Origin: DATBSK01 sp964501785
GTDB taxonomy: Bacteria > Actinomycetota > Acidimicrobiia > IMCC26256 > PALSA-555
Direction of reading: 5' to 3'
Length of the DNA: 64,000 nt
NCBI GenBank assembly: GCA_964501785.1
Contig: CAZCUD010000001.1
Coordinates: 186,001-250,000, forward strand
The position numbers and the translations under genes are program-made. The notes beneath the pieces are model-generated. The model was not told where the DNA came from. It searched no databases and saw only the letters and a list, made by a program, of their open reading frames with translations. Positions 60,007-64,000 of this stretch are shown here, piece after piece. Position 1 is the stretch's first letter. Each line of letters opens with the position of its first letter.

Positions 60007-60020
60007 TACCCGAGGGGGTA
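60007..60020 (-). promoter_or_regulatory. CsoR-type operator 2
   Basis: TACCCGAGGGGGTA (TACCC / GGGTA arms) lies 34 bp from operator 1, centre to centre, so two repressor tetramers could bind side by side. Confidence 0.5.
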
Positions 60021-60117
60021 TCAAGCGCGGGGCGCCAGGGAACGGAGTCCCCGGCGAGCGAACGAGCCCGGGCGGCGGGCGGACGGTGACCGGCCCCGGC
60101 GGCCGCCGGTCCGCGTC

Positions 60118-60795
60118 TCAGGCGGCGCGCAGCTCGCCGTCGGTGATCGAGAGCACCCGGTCGCAGAAGTGGGTCATGCGGTTGTCGTGGGTGACGATCA
60201 CCGCGGCGGTGCCACGGCTCTTGACCTCGCGCACGATGAGCGACATCACCTGCTCGCCGATCTTGGTGTCGAGCGCGCTGGTCGGCTCGTCGACGAGGAT
60301 CAGCGCGGGCTCGTTCATGAGCGCCCGCCCGATCGCGACCCGCTGACGCTCACCCCCCGAGAGCTGGGCGGGGAGGTTGTCGGCGCGCTCGGCGAGGCCG
60401 AGCTCGCCCAGCAGCTGGTCGGCGCGCTCGCGGGTGGCGGCCTTTCCGGCCCGGCCCGCGAGCTCGGCCGCCACCATCACGTTCTCGCGGGCGGTGAGGA
60501 ACGGCACCAGGTTGACCGACTGGAAGACGAAGCCCACCTCGTCACGACGGAAGCGCGTGAGCTCCCTGGCGCCGTACGAGGACAGGTCGTGGTCACCCAC
60601 CAGCACCGTGCCCTCGGTCGCCGAGAGCAGCCCGCCGGCGATCGACAGCAGCGTGGTCTTGCCCGAGCCCGACGGCCCGACCACCGCGACGATCTCGTCG
60701 TCGGCGACCGAGAGCGTCGCGTGCGAGAGGGCGACGGTGTCCTCGTCGCCCTGGGTGTACACCTTGCGGACGTCGCGCATCTCGAGTGCGGGCAC
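60118..60795 (-). CDS. ABC transporter ATPase (LolD/MacB type)
   Basis: Protein of 225 residues: Walker A GPSGSGKTT, signature LSGGERQRVAIGRAL, Walker B LILVDEPTSALD, and the H-loop VTHDN. Sequence type matches ATPases that work with FtsX-like permeases to export lipids, peptides or drugs. It is the last gene of a three-gene minus-strand operon, after two permeases. Confidence 0.93.
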   Translation of the reverse strand: MPALEMRDVRKVYTQGDEDTVALSHATLSVADDEIVAVVGPSGSGKTTLLSIAGGLLSATEGTVLVGDHDLSSYGARELTRFRRDEVGFVFQSVNLVPFLTARENVMVAAELAGRAGKAATRERADQLLGELGLAERADNLPAQLSGGERQRVAIGRALMNEPALILVDEPTSALDTKIGEQVMSLIVREVKSRGTAAVIVTHDNRMTHFCDRVLSITDGELRAA

Positions 60796-60822
60796 GGCGT
60801 CTCCTCCTTCTCCTGGCTCCGG

Positions 60823-61926
60823 TCACACGCCCGCGCCGACCACCGACGCGGGATCGATCTTCACGATGCGGCGCAGCGAGATCGCGCCGCCGAGCACCGC
60901 CATCACGAACACGCCCACGGCGACGAACACCGCACGTGAGGTCGTGAGGGCGAGCGGCACCGACGCAGGGATCGCGAACGACAGTGCGAGCGTGACGAGA
61001 CCGCCGATCACGAACGCGACTAGCGAGATGATCGCGGCCTGCACGACCACGCCGCCGACGAGCTGGCGCGACGACGCGCCCACGGCCTTGAGCACCGCGA
61101 ACAAGCCGGTGCGCTCGAGCGTCAGCAGCGCGAAGAACAGCGCGACGACGATGCCGGCGACGACGAACGTCACACCGATGATCTGGGTGAAGGTGGCGTT
61201 CTGCTCCTTGATGCCGGGCAGCGCCAGGATCGCGTCGTCTCGGGTCAGCGTGCGGGTGCTGCCCGTCGCCTCGTCGATGCGGTCGGCGACCACGGCGGGA
61301 TCAGCGTCGTCGGCCGTCTCCACCGCGAGCACCTGGAACGTGCCCGCGTCGACCGCGGCGCCCGGCCGCGACGCGTTGAGCACCTCGCGCCACGTTGCCG
61401 GGTCGACCCACACGCCGCCTTGCTGCAAGAAGCTGGTGTCGTCGACGAACCCCTTCACGGTCACGGGGATCCGCGCCGGCCCCATCAGCAGGCGGTCGCC
61501 GACCTCCGCACCGTCGTTCTCGAGCGTGGAATCGACCCATGCCTCGCCGGGCGGCGGTGGTGCGGGGACCCCGTCGACCGCGTCCTGGTACCCGATCACC
61601 GCGGCGTCGGCGACCTCGGACTCGCCCGGCACGCGAGCGCCGACGAGCGCGAACCCGAGTCCGCGCACCGTGTCGACGCCTGGCACCTCGGCGATCGCCT
61701 CCCGGGTGCTCGGCTCGATGCGCGAGCGGATGACCGACTCGCCGCTGTCGGAGGAGTACACGATCAGGTCGGACTCCTGGGCGCGCAGGGCGCCGGTGGA
61801 GCCCCGGTACAGGCCGTCGAGCAGTCCACCGAGGAAGAGCAGCAGGATCACGAGCAGCGCGAGCGCGGCCGTCGTCGGCAGGAACCGGCGCGGCACGCGG
61901 CGCAGCTCTCGGAGCGCCAGCCTCAT
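60823..61926 (-). CDS. FtsX-type ABC transporter permease
   Basis: Protein of 367 residues with one N-terminal helix (FLPTTAALALLVILLLFLGGL), a large external domain of about 200 residues, and three C-terminal helices ending ISLRRIVKIDPASVVGAG, the usual FtsX/MacB ending. The start overlaps the stop of the first permease (ATGA). The paralogue at 61923-63047 has the same layout, so the transporter is a heterodimer exporting an unknown substrate. Confidence 0.9.
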   Translation of the reverse strand: MRLALRELRRVPRRFLPTTAALALLVILLLFLGGLLDGLYRGSTGALRAQESDLIVYSSDSGESVIRSRIEPSTREAIAEVPGVDTVRGLGFALVGARVPGESEVADAAVIGYQDAVDGVPAPPPPGEAWVDSTLENDGAEVGDRLLMGPARIPVTVKGFVDDTSFLQQGGVWVDPATWREVLNASRPGAAVDAGTFQVLAVETADDADPAVVADRIDEATGSTRTLTRDDAILALPGIKEQNATFTQIIGVTFVVAGIVVALFFALLTLERTGLFAVLKAVGASSRQLVGGVVVQAAIISLVAFVIGGLVTLALSFAIPASVPLALTTSRAVFVAVGVFVMAVLGGAISLRRIVKIDPASVVGAGV

Positions 61927-63047
61927 CGGAGCCCCAGGGGTCGGGTGGCCTCGGCCGGGTCGAGGCGCAGGACGCGGCGGATCGCGGCGAGCGACGCCAC
62001 GAGCGCGAGCACGGTCACGGCCACGCCACGGGACACGACGGTCGACAGGTCGAACGTGATCGGGAACGTGTCGCTCGACCCGAGCGTGGCGAGCCACAGC
62101 AGCAGCGCACCCACGAGGATGCCGCCGATCACGACCGCGAGGACCTGCACCAGCAGCGCGCGGGTCAGGTACCAGCGGTCGGCGCCGATCGCGCGCAGCA
62201 GCGTGAGCGCGTTCGCCTTCTGCACCGTGAGGATCACGAAGAAGATGCCGACGACGAGCGTCACCACGACGAACGCGAGCGTGAGCACGATGTTGAACGA
62301 CGACTGGACGCCGGCAACGCCGGGGAGCGAGTCGACCGCATCCTCGCGGCTGAGCGCGTCGACGCCCTCGACCTCGCGGTTGATGCGCTCCGCGAGGCGA
62401 CTCGGGTCGACGCCGTCCTCGGGCGCGACGGCGACGATCGAAGGCGTGACGGCCACCGCGTCGGGGTTCTTCGTGCGGACCGCGTCGCCGTAGGTGTCGT
62501 ACGAGACGAACAGCACGGGATCGACGCTGAACCGGCTCTCGGACGCGAGTCCGACGACGCGAATCGGGAGGTCGCCGTCGGGGCCGCGCACGCGCACCGT
62601 GTCGCCGATGTCGAAGCCGCGGTCGGCGTCGATGTCGCTCGCGACGCCCTCGCCGTCGCTGCGTGGAAGCCGGCCCTCGACCAGCCGGGTCGGCTCGCCC
62701 GGGCCTCCGAGCACGTAGCCGAAGAGCGCGGCGTCGAGCGTGTCCTCCGACGTGCGCAGCGTGAACGTGGACTCGCCGAGCGGCTCGGCGCGGTTGACGC
62801 CCGGCACCTGCGCGGTCGCGGCCACCTGCTCGTCGGTGACCACGCTGCCCTCGAGGTTCTGGCGCGCCTCGTCGCTGTAGACGACGACGGCCGCGCTCTG
62901 GTGCTCGAGCGCGCCCGAGAAGAACGAGAGCAGCGTCGAGAGGAGCGTCTGCTGGAAGAGGATCAGGAAGACGAGCAGCCCGACCGCGCCCATCAGGAGC
63001 CCGAAGCGCAGCTTGGCGCGTCGCATCTCCCGCAGGGCCAGTCGCAT
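61923..63047 (-). CDS. FtsX-type ABC transporter permease (operon start)
   Basis: Protein of 374 residues with the same architecture as its partner: N-terminal helix (LLMGAVGLLVFLILFQQTLL), external domain, three helices, and the ending IRRVLRLDPAEATRPLG. It begins MRLALREMRRAKLRFG, closely matching MRLALRELRRV of the second permease, a sign of tandem duplication. CTAAAT lies 7 nt before its ATG, within the palindrome shared with the lipid operon; no Shine-Dalgarno sequence is present. Confidence 0.9.
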   Translation of the reverse strand: MRLALREMRRAKLRFGLLMGAVGLLVFLILFQQTLLSTLLSFFSGALEHQSAAVVVYSDEARQNLEGSVVTDEQVAATAQVPGVNRAEPLGESTFTLRTSEDTLDAALFGYVLGGPGEPTRLVEGRLPRSDGEGVASDIDADRGFDIGDTVRVRGPDGDLPIRVVGLASESRFSVDPVLFVSYDTYGDAVRTKNPDAVAVTPSIVAVAPEDGVDPSRLAERINREVEGVDALSREDAVDSLPGVAGVQSSFNIVLTLAFVVVTLVVGIFFVILTVQKANALTLLRAIGADRWYLTRALLVQVLAVVIGGILVGALLLWLATLGSSDTFPITFDLSTVVSRGVAVTVLALVASLAAIRRVLRLDPAEATRPLGLR

Positions 63048-63054
63048 GACGCTA

Positions 63055-63066
63055 ATTTAGCACTAA
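63055..63066 (-). promoter_or_regulatory. Shared operator ATTTAGCACTAA before the ABC exporter operon
   Basis: Twelve bases identical to the site upstream of the lipid operon (21377-21388); the core TTAG-N2-CTAA is palindromic. It overlaps the putative -10 box, so a bound repressor would block the promoter. Confidence 0.5.
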
Positions 63067-63122
63067 CACCGGACCCAGCGCCAACCGGAACCGGCGGTCG
63101 ACATCATGACGGCGATGATCGT

Positions 63123-63128
63123 TATCAT
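63123..63128 (+). promoter_or_regulatory. -10 box TATCAT for a leaderless antitoxin gene
   Basis: TATCAT ends 6 nt before GTG 63135. The surrounding ATCATGAC and TTATCATGAT repeats may be the antitoxin operator. Confidence 0.5.
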
Positions 63129-63134
63129 GATGGC

Positions 63135-63374
63135 GTGATCCGCACGCAGATCTCGATGACCGAGGAGCAAGCCGACGGTCTGCGCCGTCTCGCTGCCGCC
63201 CGTCAACGCTCCCAGGCCGCGCTGCTGCGCGAGGCGCTCGACGGTCTCCTGTGGGACGACGAGCGGACACGGCGGGTCGAGCGGGCCCGCGCCGTCGTGG
63301 CGGCCTTCCGCTCGGGCCGCTCCGACACCAGCGAGCATCACGACGAGGCGCTCGACGACGCGTTCTCGACGTGA
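63135..63374 (+). CDS. Ribbon-helix-helix antitoxin (VapB-like)
   Basis: Protein of 79 residues. VIRTQISMTEEQADGLRRLAAARQRSQAALLREALDGLLW is a ribbon-helix-helix DNA-binding domain, and the acidic tail (SDTSEHHDEALDDAFST) would neutralise the toxin. GTG 63135 is leaderless-type. The stop overlaps the toxin start by GTGA, so antitoxin and toxin are coupled. Confidence 0.87.
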   Translation: MIRTQISMTEEQADGLRRLAAARQRSQAALLREALDGLLWDDERTRRVERARAVVAAFRSGRSDTSEHHDEALDDAFST

Positions 63375-63793
63375 GCGAGCCCGTCCTCGTCGACACGTCG
63401 GCGATGTACGCCGTCCTCGACGCGGACGACGCCAACCATCCCGAGGCGGCCCGCCGGTGGGATCGCCTCCTCGACGCGGTCGCCGAGGGGAGCCGCACCG
63501 GGTGCACGCACAGCTCGGTCGTCGTCGAGACGAGTGCGCTCGTGCAGCGCCGGCTGGGGATGGACGCGGTGCGCGAGCTGCACGATCGTGCGCTGCCGGT
63601 GCTGTCGGTCCACTGGGTCGACGCCGAGCTGCACGCTCGGGCGGTCAGCGCACTGCTCGCTGCCGACCGGCGCGACGTCAGCCTCGTCGACTGGACGTCG
63701 TTCGAGCTGATGCGAGCCCGGGGCATCACCGAGGTGCTGGCGTTCGACGACGACTTCGCCCGGCAGGGGTTCACGGTGTTCGGGCAGCCGTGA
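63371..63793 (+). CDS. vapC: PIN-domain toxin (VapC-like ribonuclease)
   Basis: Protein of 140 residues. VLVDTSAMYAVLDADDANH carries the first acidic residue; the second acidic region is VVVETSALVQRR; the late VSLVDWTSFELMRARGI and VLAFDDDFARQGF complete the PIN active site. VapC toxins cleave tRNA or rRNA to stop growth. This pair looks intact, unlike the degraded one at 30 kb. The 3' end overlaps the convergent amidase gene by 23 nt. Confidence 0.88.
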   Translation: MSEPVLVDTSAMYAVLDADDANHPEAARRWDRLLDAVAEGSRTGCTHSSVVVETSALVQRRLGMDAVRELHDRALPVLSVHWVDAELHARAVSALLAADRRDVSLVDWTSFELMRARGITEVLAFDDDFARQGFTVFGQP

Positions 63794-64000
63794 CCGTCGG
63801 GGCGACCAGCGGCCAGGGGCGGTCGCGCTCCACGGCCAGCGCCACGTCGAAGAGCAGCTCGTCCGCGTGGTGGCGGGTCAGCACCTGCATGCCGACGGGG
63901 AGTCCGTCGACGGTGCCGGCGGGGATCGACACCGCAGGGTTGCCGTAGATGTTGGAGACGATGGTCAGCGCCCCCATGTTGACGAGCTCGGGGAAGCGCG
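63771..64000 (-). CDS. Amidase signature family protein, C-terminal part (truncated by window edge)
   Basis: Last 76 residues of an amidase: FPELVNMGALTIVSNIYGNP, then AVSIPAGTVDGLPVGMQVLT and a basic ending. GLPVGMQV is the usual C-terminal block of GatA-like and aryl-acylamidases, downstream of the Ser-Ser-Lys active site, which lies outside the window. The frame is open to the right edge, so ATG 63977 is not the real start. It overlaps the toxin gene tail to tail by 23 nt. Confidence 0.8.
   Translation of the reverse strand, partial: RFPELVNMGALTIVSNIYGNPAVSIPAGTVDGLPVGMQVLTRHHADELLFDVALAVERDRPWPLVAPTVTAARTP

Noticed and set aside
57760..60939. 1059-codon open frame on the plus strand opposite the MMPL and ABC genes
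   Set aside because: Composition is mirror-image of the real minus-strand genes (Arg, Asp and His repeats) and no motif is present.

Overview
The window is high-GC, densely coded bacterial DNA that looks actinobacterial. Supporting signs are a mycothiol-dependent isomerase-type protein, two deazaflavin/F420-type oxidoreductases, two soluble cytochromes P450, a class III adenylate cyclase fused to an NB-ARC/TPR regulator, and many genes whose start codon lies 6-8 nt after a TANNNT-like -10 box (leaderless transcripts). An Acidimicrobiia-like lineage would fit, but that is an inference. No rRNA, tRNA, CRISPR array, integrase or insertion sequence was recognised.

Layout. 1-12 kb holds oxidative and detoxification enzymes (heme-binding beta-barrel protein, Baeyer-Villiger-type monooxygenase, two P450s, aldo/keto reductase, VOC proteins, F420-type oxidoreductase, exported hydrolase) and two secreted proteins that both end in RFTG. 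12-15 kb has an acyltransferase fused to a cyclic-nucleotide domain and a BBE-type flavoprotein. 14.7-21.3 kb is a minus-strand lipid operon (SRPBCC, SDR, FAD oxidoreductase, DUF1365, cyclopropane-synthase-type methyltransferase, lysophospholipid acyltransferase, DUF1295). 21.7-34 kb contains a methyltransferase, the large cyclase regulator, a TetR unit with a mycothiol-type enzyme, a GH36 glycosidase, an antitoxin next to a ruined PIN toxin, a PhyH dioxygenase and small genes.

34.0-42.5 kb is a lower-GC block that reads as a defence island: a MazG/GIY-YIG fusion divergent from a PLD-helicase-DUF3427 protein, a PD-(D/E)XK-like protein, a nuclease-helicase (DUF2075) overlapping a MazG-like pyrophosphohydrolase, and a NucS-like nuclease. 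42.6-50 kb returns to housekeeping genes: cold-shock protein, TypA, a sigma-70 factor, a hemolysin III protein and an SDR. 49.8-57.7 kb has cupredoxin, MFS-CNB, haem-binding, DUF2231, REC/thioredoxin-reductase-like, MarC and NTF2-like proteins. 57.7-64 kb has an MMPL transporter behind CsoR-type operators, an FtsX-type ABC exporter operon, a complete VapBC pair and the end of an amidase.

The most unusual signals are in non-coding or unexplained DNA. (1) The cold-shock gene and the sigma-factor gene share a near-identical 32-nt leader at the same distance from both start codons. (2) Six copies of a 38-nt palindromic element lie in gene borders, all in one orientation, and one overlaps a P450 start. 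(3) Three 43-nt nested palindromes of two sequence families sit about 20 nt after stop codons. (4) The divergent promoter of the defence island has a perfect 10-bp inverted repeat abutting both start codons. (5) A 12-mer containing a TTAG-N2-CTAA palindrome is shared by the promoters of the lipid operon and the ABC exporter.
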